Under the pieces are notes generated by a model. That model did not search any database. It saw only the letters and a program-made list of their open reading frames with translations, and had not been told where the DNA came from. Positions 9,802-21,221 of a DNA stretch of 64,000 nucleotides are shown one piece after another; positions within the stretch are counted from its first letter, which is position 1; each line of letters begins with the position of its first letter. The position numbers were made by a program, and so were the translations under genes. This DNA is from Siphonodentalium dalli (lineage: Eukaryota > Mollusca > Scaphopoda > Gadilida > Siphonodentaliidae): contig CP136063.1 in assembly GCA_032622095.1 (NCBI GenBank), forward strand, positions 178,663,956 through 178,727,955, written 5' to 3'.

Positions 9802-10889
9802 TTGGGGTGCCATGATTAATCATATAATCGATGAACCTTTGATAAAGCTGATAATCGATTACCATTTCCATCGTCGATTAATCTGCATTATTTTTTTTCA
9901 TCGGAAAATGCCAGGTATTATTGAATAACGTGTTTGTTTTACACAGTTTAATCTACAACCGATGGGTTAACAACCTTTGATCGCATATCAAAGAAATTCC
10001 GACAACATGAGTACTACTAACTTATGTTGCAAACAGTCGGCAGTTCATTTGATGATGCGACATGGTTACTCTTCGGGTCGTTGTATATTCTACAAATTGG
10101 CGGCACTGCAGCTTTGAACTTATGGCAACGTCATTGTATATTTATACTTGAAAGGCGGCACTACATCTTTGAAATGTGCCGACTGTCACCATGTTCAATT
10201 AACTGAATGCACTTGCCCTTGAATCTGATTGAACCATTGAACCAATGGGGAGTTGATTGACATTCTCTGGAAACCAGGGAACCCTACGGCATTAGTCAGC
10301 GATGTTCTCTGCGATGTCATTTGCAATTTTGCGAGTATACTTTGTTTGCATAAGAATACTTAGATGTTAGTAGTACAGGCTATTGTGTATCATGCAGTGA
10401 ATGCTGAATGAAACTCGATATTATCAAATACTTAACTTGTTCTGAGACCTGCAATTTGTGGGTGGGGGCACACCTTTGTGACTGTTATCCACGCTCTTGA
10501 AGTTTGATGAAACTAATAGTTTCCTTTTTTAGGAACCGTCGGCCATCCTACTTTTATATTGTTTGTTTATTTGGCTATTCATAACACTGAAATAAATAGC
10601 TACGTTCGTTCTAATGAACTAACAAATATTATAACCATAACATCGCCGAGAATTGTGCTGGTATTGAATACATTGGTCATTAACAGTGGTTTATGATGCA
10701 CTTTGTTAATGTAAAAATGACATCAGCCGATGCCTCAAACAACCAGCAACAGTGCAGTTAACCAGCATCCAGCCAATAGGCCATATTACGGAATACTTGC
10801 ACAGATGGTATTAGGTACGATTAATCGAATATAGTCGATTATTGAGGACCGATTATCGATTATCAAAATCAATAATCGTGGCACCTCTA
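9802..10889. mobile_element. Non-autonomous hAT-type element, 1,088 bp
   Basis: The left end TTGGGGTGCCATGATTA and the right end (reverse complement TAGAGGTGCCACGATTA) match at 14 of 17 positions, and both are followed by ATAATCGAT-rich sequence. The flanks 9794-9801 and 10890-10897 are both CTACCGCA, a perfect 8-bp target duplication. No transposase frame is visible; a 60-codon frame at 10024 is not convincing. Confidence 0.93.
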
Positions 10890-10897
10890 CTACCGCA

Positions 10898-12130
10898 TTG
10901 ACAAAAGACACATTGTCACACTCAGTGGCAAGTGTCTCCAGCAGTAACCAGTGTGACATCATGAGCAGAGCTCATGTCACGTGCTGTATGCACATTCTGC
11001 ATGCATTCTTTGTATTTTGTTCACAGTACCAATCAAAACAATTTGGTGTAAAATCAAAAGCCATTCCTCAGATGGAGATGACCTCATGGTGGATTTGTAT
11101 AATGGATAATTTTTTATTAATTGGATATGGAATAAATACACTGATGATAACTATTAATAATTTAATTGTTTTATTTTTAATTAAACATTTCTTTGATGCA
11201 GACCTTTGTTTTGAGGTAAAATGTCTGCACTGTTCGTCGCAGTGACTGGCAGACCTCACCTATGTTCATGGTTGTAGCTCAGAATTTAGCCCCCTAATAA
11301 CTTACCGCTGTATAATGTGCATATTGAGGTGAAATAGTGTCAGAAAATTGGGACTTATAGACATAAATCTACTGTAAATTAAATTACGAGAGGCTGATTA
11401 CTACTAAATATTCGCCGACAACGCGTTACCCAGAATGGTGTAGACAACTTTGCACGTGGTCCGCGCTACTGATCACGTCTTATTCAGGCACCAAGTGCAT
11501 GATTCCTTGCAATATGTTATTCATCAGTGTCGGTGATCGCTCGTCCTGTGTAAAAAGGGGGCTGAGCTAGGTCTGTGGCTATTTTGTGGCCAATATTAAA
11601 TCATGGTTGGGAGTGGAATGAGGCCGCTGGACGGCAGGCCTGCCATAGTAGCGGAAACCGGTATTCGATGTAGTTACATGGTGTCAGATATTGCCAACTA
11701 TAGGCTAGTATATCGCAATTTTCAACTTTAACAACTGGTTATTCTGTATTTTAAACAAACAACCAGTATGTATAGTTACATAATTGAACAAAAATATTTA
11801 TTTGGAACCATCTGGCATCTGTCAACACTCAAGTCGTTAACACATGTTCAATTGAGTTCTGGGCATACTTCGCAGTATTTGCTTCTCGATACTCTGCTGT
11901 AAGACCGGAACTCCATCGAACAGACCCAAAAAATGGCCGCAATGCTTTGAGGTTCCTTCGTTTGAACGAGAAAAAGGCTTGTTAAATGTCTCTTTTTTTG
12001 AATATGAAGTCAATGGTATGTCCACTTCGAGGTGATGCATTAGTATATGTGTTGTCCGGGGAACATCGTAGTTTGGTCATGTCTTGTGTCATATTCTTCA
12101 TTTCCAGACTTGAAGCGACCTCTCCCATTA
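10898..12130. other. No supported gene
   Basis: A 67-codon minus-strand frame at 11837-12040 and a few shorter ones show no recognisable domain, splice context or repeat relation. Nothing else identified. Confidence 0.4.
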
Positions 12131-12132
12131 TA

Positions 12133-12347
12133 GGTGTAACAGAATGAGAGAGAGAAGTGCGGGAGTCGCATTGAAAGTTGGCAGCACCCGAAATCCCAAG
12201 CGGTCACCCATCCAAGGAGTAACCGAGCTCGACGTTGCTTAACTTCGGTGATCATACAAAGCGTCTAACGGCTGTGACCAAGAGATCTAGACCTCTCGAG
12301 CAGAGAAGTCATCGGCCTTCTATATTTACAACGTGACCGCTACACTA
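12133..12347 (-). repeat. 5S-rRNA-derived unit, left copy
   Basis: The reverse complement of 12180-12253 follows the 3' two-thirds of 5S rRNA, including CCGAAGTTAAGCAACGTCG (box A region), CTCGGTTACTCC and TTGGATGGGTGACCGC (box C), then GGGTGCTG. The TFIIIA/TFIIIC control region is thus largely kept, while the first ~40 nt of 5S are replaced by unrelated sequence. That upstream part (reverse strand, 12347-12285) has TAGCGGTCACG and GAGGTCTAGATCTC, weakly like tRNA A and B boxes. A degenerate 5S pseudogene or a 5S/tRNA-headed SINE are both possible. A functional 5S gene is unlikely. Confidence 0.78.
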
Positions 12348-12666
12348 CTACCCCCGTTCTTTTTGAGATTCACCTAATCTCACCCCGAGTCCTCCCCCAG
12401 AGCAGTCACATCATGTAGTGTTGAAAAGATTAGCGTTTTTAAGGAATCGACTAGTCGCCAGAGGTAATCGACTACTAGTCGACTAGTCAGACACCTTCTA
12501 AGAGTTCCCGTTTCTATGCCCATATGACGTATAAAAAGGGCCATGTGGCATCGCAGTTTTGAGTATCCAACTCTTCGTTTCAGAACGTTAAAACAGAAAG
12601 CACGTGAACTATATAATCTCCTGTTTTGCCCGTAAGTCTCCCAATTTGATGTCTTAACCCTTTGAA

Positions 12667-12734
12667 CCCGACTGGCCGCAAAAGCGGCCAGCCAGAAAAC
12701 GTTCATACACCCGACTGGCCGCAAAAGCGGCCAG
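12667..12734. repeat. Two direct repeats of a GC-rich hairpin
   Basis: CCCGACTGGCCGC-AAAA-GCGGCCAG occurs at 12667-12691 and again at 12710-12734. Each copy is a perfect 8-bp stem with a 4-nt loop. Confidence 0.9.
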
Positions 12735-13715
12735 CAGCATTCAGTGACATCATAAACCTATGTAGCATGTGTATACATGTTATAACCATTGGTATATCCA
12801 CTTATATCTATGTAAATGATCCCAAGGAACTTCAGCAGTTCCATGGGTGCATGTGTATGAGTTTGTTGCCGACTAGTTGGGGTAGAAAAACATGCGCATG
12901 CGCACAATTCAACAAACGTACATTATTTGAAGCGATTCGGGTAAACCTCTACATTTTTGCGCGGTTCGCAGGATTGTAGAAAGACACCATTTCGATCACT
13001 CTTTTTGGTTTAAATTAGTATTGAATACATAACCAGTGCTATGTTCTGTCATATGCGAGGAAGGTGCACGCAGTTTCTTATTTGAGTCGATTTGTTTCGC
13101 GCATGCCCATAGGATAAAATGATAAATGTATGGATTTTTGTGAAATGATACAATCACATCAAGGATCTCCATAGTACATAAATTTGCGTTATACAGCTGC
13201 ACGTTTTGACATTGCACCAAAGTAGTACTCACGCTGTGGAAATGAATTGCATGGTTACAATACCATCTAGTCCGATCTACTTGTGCGTGCACATTACAAA
13301 CACGTGGTCAAATCGTGCATTATTGAGCAATTATGTAAAGTTTAAGACTCGTGGCACCATTTGAACATGACCATCACCGTGCCTTTTAGGCGATTTCTAA
13401 AACGGGACATAATGCCATTGAATGCACAGGGAAGTGGTGTCATTCGATCACTTGGGCTGTATGCTTAGCAACCATTGATTAGTGTTGAAACGATTAGCGT
13501 TTTTAAGGAATCGACTAGTCACCAGAGGTAATCGACTACTAGTCAACTAGTCGGACCCCTTCTAAGAGTTCCCGTTTTTATGCCCATATGACGTATAAAA
13601 AGGGCCATGTGCAGTTTTGAGTATCCAACTCTTCGTTTCAGAACGTTAAAACAGAAAGCACGTGAACTATATAATCTCCCGTTTTGCCCGTAAGTCTCCC
13701 AATTTGATGTCTTAA

Positions 13716-14113
13716 CCCTTTACCCAACAGAAGGGCCCTGTGCCAAGGCATTCTCTTTTATATGCGAGTCGACCATAGGTCGCCTCGCATATATAAGAGA
13801 ATGCATTGGCTTAACACATTAAAAATTATAAAATTGTTAAAGAATGTACCTGTAAGACAAAATGGTAAAAAGTGTTAAAAAAAGATTTTTTTTAGGCCAA
13901 TGCATTCTCTTATATATGCGAGGCGACCTATGGTCGACTCGCATATATAAGAGAATGCATTGGCACAGGGCATAACTGTAACCATCACAATGTGGTCAAT
14001 GAGCCGGTTCCAATGATATCCATATTTGTATGGTTCTATTGAGACAGACCGAAGATATTTTAGGCTGTTGAAGCTTTATTTGGCCGGTTTTGGCCGGTTT
14101 GTTGGGTAAAGGG
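13716..14113. mobile_element. TTAA-type (piggyBac-like) MITE, 398 bp
   Basis: CCCTTTACCCAACA at the left is exactly inverted at the right (TGTTGGGTAAAGGG), and both ends abut TTAA (13712-13715 and 14114-14117). TTAA target sites with CCC-initial ends are typical of piggyBac derivatives. The outer hAT copy has TTAACCCTTTGAACC at the equivalent position, so the host element may already have contained part of this sequence. Confidence 0.82.
13742..13964. repeat. Twin palindrome module (two facing ~69-bp palindromes)
   Basis: Each palindrome (13742-13810 and 13896-13964) runs from GCCAATGCATTCTCTTATAT through a centre containing GTCGACC/GGTCGCC to GCATTGGC. The two are inverted relative to each other and separated by about 85 bp of A/T-rich DNA. 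CCCTGTGCC and GGCACAGGG mark the outer edges. Confidence 0.92.
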
Positions 14114-16117
14114 TTAAACCAGGCTCTCCTGCAACCTCCATATAATATCATGGTTTGGGGAATGCAGGAAATAAAACATTTTATATAAACAAAATTGTCG
14201 CCGGTAACCAGGAAATAAATAGGCAAGTCTCGTTAGTAAGTCTCGCTAACGAGATGTCTGGTGAGTTCTATTGTCTCTCTGAATTGGCGACTCATGTCGC
14301 GGGGTGGGGGGTATGGGTATTAGAATGATCTAGGATCTATTCAGTTACTGAGTTGACTTTACCAGCTTGACATGTTGCGAATTATGTTTTGTATATCATT
14401 GAAGCCATTTTGTTGCATCATTACTCTAGAAGTTTTCACTGGTCAATTGTTCCCATTGAACTAGACAGTGTTCGGTCGGCAGCGACACTTTGTATCTTTG
14501 ATGATCAACATAAAATAAACCGCACATACTGGTACATGTGCATACATTGGGTTCAGTTCAGGTCATGGAGTTCACCGCTCGTGCATGACGGTCAGTGGCA
14601 TCGTTAAGATTCAATAATAAGATTTATTTCGTATTCAATATAATTATAATATATATATATCAACAGGACCCCACAAAAAGTTTAACTTGCAAGGGCAGGG
14701 CCCTTATGCTTGTATAATGATACAGTGTTATGTGTACGTATATTGGGTTAAAGGAACAATGCAATAAGCTCTAAGAAGTTAATATGTATTAACTGTTACA
14801 GATTACGTGATAATATTGCCATGCAATGGCACTGCTGTCTTGATAGCACTTAGGTAGTGCTTTTTCTCGACTAGTCGACTAGGTAGCATATTTCGGGATC
14901 GACTAATTTAATAATCGCGTCGATTTCGACTAATCGATTAATCGTTTCAACACTACCATTGATACCGTTAAATACAAACTACTTGTAGGTTCAATCTTCT
15001 GACCTGATGTATCTCCAGTTTCACAATAGGGTATTGACTGCATAGAAAATGCCGTTTCTTAGCGCGGAATTATACGACGCTATAAGCTATAATTGCATTA
15101 TACTTCCAGTTCCGGGTAGTTGCTTAGAAACCGTTACCAGGGAGTGATCGTGTGGCAAAGTATACCGTTCTAAAAAAAATACACAGTGGCCCATGGGAAC
15201 ATACCTGTAAAATTTCAGACCTGTAGCACCATTTGAACATAACCATCAGCATGTACATGCCAAGAATGTCTAAATTGGGGCATAATACAATTGGATTCAC
15301 AGGGCAATGGTGTCATTCGATCATTTGGGGTATTTGCTTAGCAACAGTTGCTAACTTGCTACCCTTAAATACAAGTTAGGATCAGACTTCTGGCCAGATA
15401 TATCTCAAATTTCACAATAGGGTGTTGACTGCATCAAAAACGCCATTTCCTTGGGCTGAATTACGACAGTAAAAGCTATAATTGTATTTTACTTTCAATA
15501 TCGGGTAGATGCCTAGCAACCGTTACCAGGGAGTGACCACGTGGCAATGTAACCAGATCGTAAAATAATCAGTGGTCCATGGGGAACATACATCTAAAGT
15601 TTCAGAAATGTGACACCACCTGAACATAAACAACACCATACATCTAAACACTGGCCACAATATACAAAATACCACTGGGAGCCCAGGGTCAGGGTGTCGA
15701 TCGTTGTGGGGAGCCAGGCGTCCCATTGAACTAGACAGTGTTCGGTCGGCAGCGACACTTCGTGTCTTTGATGATCAACATAAAAGAAACCGTGCATACC
15801 GGTACATGTGCATACATTGGGTTCAGTTCAGGTCATGGAGTTCACCGCTCGTCCATGACTGGCAGTGGCATCGTTAAAGCAACAATGCAATAAGCTCTAA
15901 GAAGTTAATATGTATTAACTGTTACAGATAACGTGATAATATTGCCATGCAGTGGCACTGCTGTCATGATAGCACTTAGGTAGTGCTTTTTCTCGACTAG
16001 TCGACTAGCATATTTTGGGATCGACTAATTTAATAATCGCGTCGATTTCGACTAATCGATTAATCGTTTCAACACTAACATCATGACACAGACTCCGAGG
16101 AGCGGACGAGCCCCCAG

Positions 16118-16347
16118 TGAAACAGAACGAGAGAAAGAAATGCGGGAGTCCCACCGAAAGTTGGCAGCACCCGAAATTCCAAGTTGGTCATGATGATCAT
16201 CCAAGGAGTAATTAACCGAGCTCGACATTAAGTGCTTAACTTCGGTGATCACATAAAGCGTCTTAACGGCTGTGACCAAGAGATCTAGACCTCTCGAGCA
16301 GAGAAGTCATCAGCTTTAATTCTATATTTACAACGCGACCGCTACAT
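16118..16347 (-). repeat. 5S-rRNA-derived unit, right copy
   Basis: It matches 12133-12347 along its length, in the same orientation, from GAAACAGAACGAGAGA to GACCGCTACA. The 5S-like part is 16163-16250. It differs by short T/A-rich insertions (TAATTAACC for TAACC; CATTAAGTGCTT for CGTTGCTT; TCATGATGATCATCC for TCACCCATCC), so box C is broken here. Confidence 0.78.
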
Positions 16348-16349
16348 AG

Positions 16350-17320
16350 GCATCGCAGAAATTTTGTCGGGATATCTTTATCCCATGGATTTTCGACTAC
16401 CGTAGAATAGTGTCAACTCACTGACTAAACAATAGCCAATTAATATGGAACTTTATAATATCTGAGGAACCTCGATCGAAGATGTTTACACAAATCGAGG
16501 TTTAGACTTTAGTACATTGAGTTTGGGTTTTTGCTGATCGACCTGTTTGACAGTTTGAATTCGATCCGGCAATCATCACGGCATTGTCGGCAACGAAATT
16601 AGGTGAATTGACTTTAAACATCAATAATCATTCGATCAGCCAGGCTTATAGTATGGTAATGGTAAATGATTGAAATATAAATATATAATCAATTCTCTCA
16701 GTTTCAAAATTATGTTTGTGATGTTGAAATTATTGTAGGAGAGTTTAATGTGAAAACAGGAAACGCACCTGCAACGAATCCAATTTCCGGCTTTTTGTAC
16801 CCTATTTTTAGTCTATGTTTGTACCCATCAAACCTACACTGTACCAGTCCGGTTTAAAGATGCCCTGTCCGATTTCACATGAAGAAAAAAAACTGCACCA
16901 TAATGTATGTACGTGTTCTATACCTTAAATAATTCGATCTGACCAATGGACGTATTATTGTTTTGTTGCCAAGATATGGAATTCATAAAGTTAAAGAGGG
17001 AATTTTAACACGTTTCGGAACCTGAATATTTGCCAGTCCAGCAAAAATCCTGGGAATTATCGTGCCTCTTGTATAGGTGAAGGCGTAAGATAAATAGTGT
17101 AATGCCTTCGCATATCCTTCAGTTCCAGCTTCTGTCACCAACACATTTGGTGAACCTGAGTAATGTTATCACAATTTGGCAACATGTGACGGTAACTTGA
17201 CCAAAACAACTAAATAAATAAACTGGCCACATATAGCAAGGGATGATCAGGAATGGATGCATTTGATAGTGATATGTCTATATCTATATTTGCGAATGTA
17301 TGTCTGCCTGACTGTGTTCT
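16350..17320. other. No supported gene
   Basis: AT-rich sequence with no exon, RNA gene or repeat that I can name. Confidence 0.4.
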
Positions 17321-17324
17321 ATAG

Positions 17325-20060
17325 AAATTCACGAGGGACCATCTGGGTGGTCACAAAGGGGTCTAACAGGGGCAACTTTTTACGAGGGAGACAATGGCGC
17401 GGGTTCGATTTTTCTAAACTGACGATGATGTATTCCAGTCAGTGGCAGAGAAAGGGGAGGCCCAGCAAAATATTATGTCGCCTAATTCCACCAAACATAT
17501 GCACAATAATCTCCATGATATGAGGAATCTAATAAGTTTGAACTGAACTGAACTGAAGTGATTTTTATTTGATAAATTAAATTATGCATATTATACACAA
17601 TAACAACGGGGCTCTGTAGAAGGCATGGCTTATGGGCCAGAGCCCTATAATAGCATGATAAATACAATAATGAATATAAACTGAGTGCAGGTAGGTGCAA
17701 GGATTGGGGAGAGTTGGGGCTGGTGGGGGGGGGGGGCGCAAGATTACATGGTGTGCATAATATGTTGGGCGATGCTCATAAAGTATATATATTAAGTCAA
17801 CTCCAAGAACAAATTAAAATGTTTTATGTGAATATCAAGGATGTGGCTGTACAATCAGTGGACCTCATTTAGGTTTGAGATATGTGGTAGTTTAGTTTAT
17901 ACTTTCAGATTTAAGTTTAGAATTGGCCATTGATACGGCTGAATTATTGTACTCGTTTTCTTATAAAGTAATCTTTTAAATATTTAATGTATCCTGGGCT
18001 ACTAATTTTAATGCGTAGTGTGCAGTCTGCAGGGAGGCTATTCCATAATTCTCGCGCTTTGTTTGAGATTGCACTTTTTGAGTTTTTAGTCCTTTTGAAT
18101 TCATGATAAAGATTACCTTTTGTTTTTGCGCGGGTATTATAGCTATGGATATCTTCAATATGTGTGAGTAATTTTGATAACGAATCCGGTAGTGCATGCA
18201 TATGATAATCATGTAGTATTCTAATGAGCTGCATGTTACCAATATCATCAAATATTAGTAGTTTGTTTAGTTTACAATAAGTCATAATATCACTTGTATC
18301 ATTTGAGATAATTTTAAGGGCATTCTTCTGTAGTTTTCTGATTTTGGTTAGGTTCTTTTTGGTAGTCGAGCTCCATATTGCGTTACAATAGGTCAAGTAG
18401 GGGATAATTAGTGATAAGTATAAGGTTTTCAAAGTTTTTGCAGGAACAAATTCACTGACTTTCCTCAGGATTCCAACATTACTGGCAGAAGTGGCGCCGT
18501 TCGAGTCAGGGGTGCACGGAAGGTGAGAGGGGCACGACAATTGATGTAAATATTTGAGCGCCGATTTCACCAAATTGATGCACATTCTTCCCCATGGTAC
18601 AAGGAATATGATCGGCGATTTAAAGACGCCAAACTGGTGACGTTTGGATCAGAGATGGGGGGAGGACACCAAATTTGATAACAATTTGTTTAGTCGGTGA
18701 TTACCGCCAAACTTATATATAATCATCTCCATGATACCAGGTGTCTAATGGCGTGGGTTAAGCTGTCATTCGAGTCAGGGTGCATTGAAAGGAGAGGGGC
18801 GCCAAAATTGTTAAACAAAAAATTAGAGCCGATTTCCACCAAATTGCTGTATGTCTGTCCGTGTTCTATATATTATATAACTTCACAGGGGACAATTGAG
18901 ATGGCACCAAAGGGGTCTAACAGGGATAACTTTTTACGAGGAAGATAATGGTGTGGGTTAAAATTCCACCAATTTTATATATAGTCATTTACATAATAAG
19001 TATAATTGTGTGGTTAAAAGATGTCACAAGTGCGCAATTGATTCAGGGATAGGGAGGGGAGTATAAAAACAACTGATAAAAATTTGCTTAGAGCCGATTT
19101 CCACCAAATTCCTATACGTTCTTCTCCAATTCTAAGAGGGGGCGATACGAGAAATCAAATCGTGTGGGTTAAAGACGACACATTTGCTGCCTATATTTGT
19201 GAATTTCTGTCTGTGTTCTATATACCATCACGGGGGACCATTTAGAAGACGAGAAATCAAATCGTGTGGGTTAAAGACGACACATTTGCTGCCTATATTT
19301 GTGAATTTCTGGACCATTGGGACCATTTAGAAGACACCAAAGGGGTCTAAGAGTGACAACTTTTTACGAGGAAGATAATGGTGTGGGTTAAAAATTTCTA
19401 AAGTGCATGACGTTAGGGCCAGGGGCAAAAAAAAAGGGGGCAGCAAAAATGGTGAAATATGTTTCTCGCCGATTTCCACCAAACTTATACATAATCATCT
19501 CCGTGATGTGCCGCCGTTCGAGCCAGGGGAGCACGGAGGGGAGATGGGCATCAAATTAAAAAATACATATTTTTAGCGCCGATGTCCACCAAATTGATAC
19601 ATATTCTTCTCCGTGATACGAGGAATATAATCGTGTGATTTAAAGACGCCAGATTGGAGCCGTTTGTGTGAGAGGTGGGGGGGGGCAATAAATCTGATAA
19701 TAATTTGTACAGTTGCTGATTACCACAAAACATAATCATCTCCATGATATCAGGAGTCTAATGGATGTGGTTTAAATATGTCAAAGATGGCGGCGTTCGA
19801 TTCGTGAATTTGGAGGGGAGGGGTACCAACGTTGATACAAATATGTTTAGCACTAAAATTTCCACCAAATTCATACACATTCTTCTCCAATTATACGAGG
19901 AATCAAATCACGTGGGTTAAAGACGCCACATTTGGTGTCGTTTGCGTCGGGGATTGGTAGAGGAGCACTAACATTGGTAATAATGTTTTAGTCACCGATA
20001 TCCACCAAAGTTATATATGATCATCTCCATAATTCGTTCTGGGGAGTGGTTGGTATTCAA
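17325..20060 (+). repeat. Satellite array with alternating two-unit (~265-bp) higher-order repeat
   Basis: Two ~130-bp unit types alternate. One has CCACCAAA(C/G)(A/T)TATA followed by AATCATCTCCATGAT; the other has GCCGATTTCCACCAAATT followed by CATTCTTCTCC. They appear in the order A (17481), B (18561), A (18695), B (18830), A (18961), B (19091), A (19468), B (19577), A (19708), B (19855), A (19990). Other shared text is GGGTTAAAGACGCCA and AAAGGGGTCTAACAGGG. The LINE at 17540-18490 sits between an A and a B unit. A ~100-bp stretch (19162-19210 versus 19263-19310) is duplicated. Confidence 0.82.
17540..18490 (-). pseudogene. 5'-truncated LINE: C-terminal part of reverse transcriptase plus 3' tail
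   Basis: The minus-strand frame ending at 17944 reads, from about 18480, NVGILRKVSEFVPAKTLKTL followed by YLSLIIPYLTYCNAIWSS. This is the region just after the RT palm in CR1/jockey-type LINEs, followed by the usual basic C-terminal half (RARELWNSLP-like: KARELWNSLPADC). The sequence 5' of the fragment is satellite, so it is a typical 5'-truncated insertion. The 3' end on the minus strand is (TTCAG)n at 17557-17540, the kind of short tandem tail used by CR1/L2-type elements. The frame is still open over 160 residues, so the insertion may be fairly young. Confidence 0.85.
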
Positions 20061-20064
20061 ATTT

Positions 20065-21215
20065 TCATAACCTCGACAAATGGTTACCAAATTGAATCAC
20101 TTGAACAATTATATCTTCTAAACTGTCAGTATGTATATTAAGGGACGGAAATCAGGATATTCATATAGTCAACTAGCAATAGAGATACATAGAAGAAAGC
20201 ACTAAAAGTGTATTTATCATTATTTTTAAGAGCTACATATATTCTTGCACAATGAGGGAACTTGAACCCTCATGCAGAGGATGGCTTGTTAGAATGCTTC
20301 ATTCATTATAATACAATTGAGTCTGTCCCATTCAATATATTTTCCACACAAAAAAATCTTTTGTCTGGAGAGATGGACATGTATAGAAGGCCTGGTCAAA
20401 AAAAAATTGGGGTCACAATGTGCAGTCAAATATAGTTTCTTCTGAGATAAAAGAAAACAGTCAGTATATAACACACGACTTTTCAGGATATGTTCTAGTA
20501 CTGGCATCGATCGATCTGACAAGGGTTCATCTGCCTGATACAGTAGATTTCTTTCATTTTTAGAACAGACTCGTAGCCTAACATAAACAACTTAAAATCT
20601 CGCCCTGTGTCGGGCACATGCGTAGCTGATATAAAGCAACATTGATTTTACACTGCGTGAGCCATGCAGTATAGCACCGTGGTCCATGAACAGAGGAGTA
20701 CCTGGACATTTCTTAAAAGCATCTGTATCTTCGTGGAGATAACCAGATGTCCTCAAAATTGTAGTCTAGCCAACTAGATTGATTTATTCATATCTATGTA
20801 AAACACAATTGTCGTCTCTTATTTTTGAAAAGTAATATATATTTATGATGTTCATATTTTGATCCCAATAAAACATATTTAAAACAAAAATAAACAAACG
20901 TCACAACCACATCTACTGTGTACGATTTAAAAAATGATAACGTCTAAAGTACGCGCAGCTGTAAATAAATAACTACTGCTTTATTGGTGGGACGAATTAA
21001 TCGCGATATACAAATTGACAATCACTACTACAATGTGAGCCATGAATAAGAATGACGTTGCGTGATGCCATTCGGATATAGAATTTATGAGAATACGTGC
21101 AACACTTTGAGAAATTGTAATCTCTATTCCCACAATATGTCCACATCAGATCGAGGGTTTCACATCACTTTAACCTATATATAGGAAACGCCGGGTAACC
21201 CAATAAGTTCTATAT
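20065..21215. other. No supported gene
   Basis: No exon or RNA gene seen. GGTTTCACATCACTTTAA at about 21152 resembles one end of the TTAA element at 47379-47688. Confidence 0.4.
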
Positions 21216-21221
21216 ATATAT

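Larger units (their letters stand above)
13480..14955. mobile_element. hAT-type element, inner copy nested in the outer copy
   Basis: The ends TAGTGTTGAAACGATTAGCG and TAATCGTTTCAACACTA are the same family as 12416-16077. The flanks 13472-13479 and 14956-14963 are both CCATTGAT. It carries a TTAA-bounded MITE (13716-14113). Confidence 0.94.
13336..15720. repeat. Internal tandem repeat of ~360 bp in the outer hAT copy, 2.4 units
   Basis: Landmarks ACCATTTGAACATRACCATC, GGTGTCATTCGATCA, TTTCACAATAGGGT(A/G)TTGACTGCAT and AACCGTTACCAGGGAGTG recur in order. Unit 1 is split by the nested copy into 13336-13479 and 14964-15190. Unit 2 is about 15190-15545, and unit 3 is partial to 15720. Confidence 0.82.
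12416..16077. mobile_element. hAT-type element, outer copy, with perfect 8-bp target duplication
   Basis: It starts TAGTGTTGAAAAGATTAGCG and ends AATCGTTTCAACACTA, with CGACTAGTCGAC-rich subterminal sequence. The flanks 12408-12415 and 16078-16085 are both ACATCATG. Its 3' part (15721-16077) is nearly identical to 14450-14955 of the inner copy. The interior carries a ~360-bp tandem repeat and a second, nested copy of the same family (13480-14955). No transposase is visible. Confidence 0.93.

Noticed and set aside
12180-12253. Functional 5S rRNA gene
   Set aside because: The first third of 5S is missing and replaced, so it cannot fold as 5S rRNA; called as a derived repeat.
12040-12255. 71-codon frame over the 5S-derived unit
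   Set aside because: The nucleotide match to 5S rRNA explains the sequence; the frame is incidental.
13716-14113. Treating TTAACCCTTT in the outer hAT copy (12657) as a second piggyBac-like insertion
   Set aside because: No matching right end was found, so it may just be host-element sequence.
17401-17415. GGGTTCGATTTTTC as a tRNA B box
   Set aside because: No A box or cloverleaf upstream; it is part of the satellite unit.
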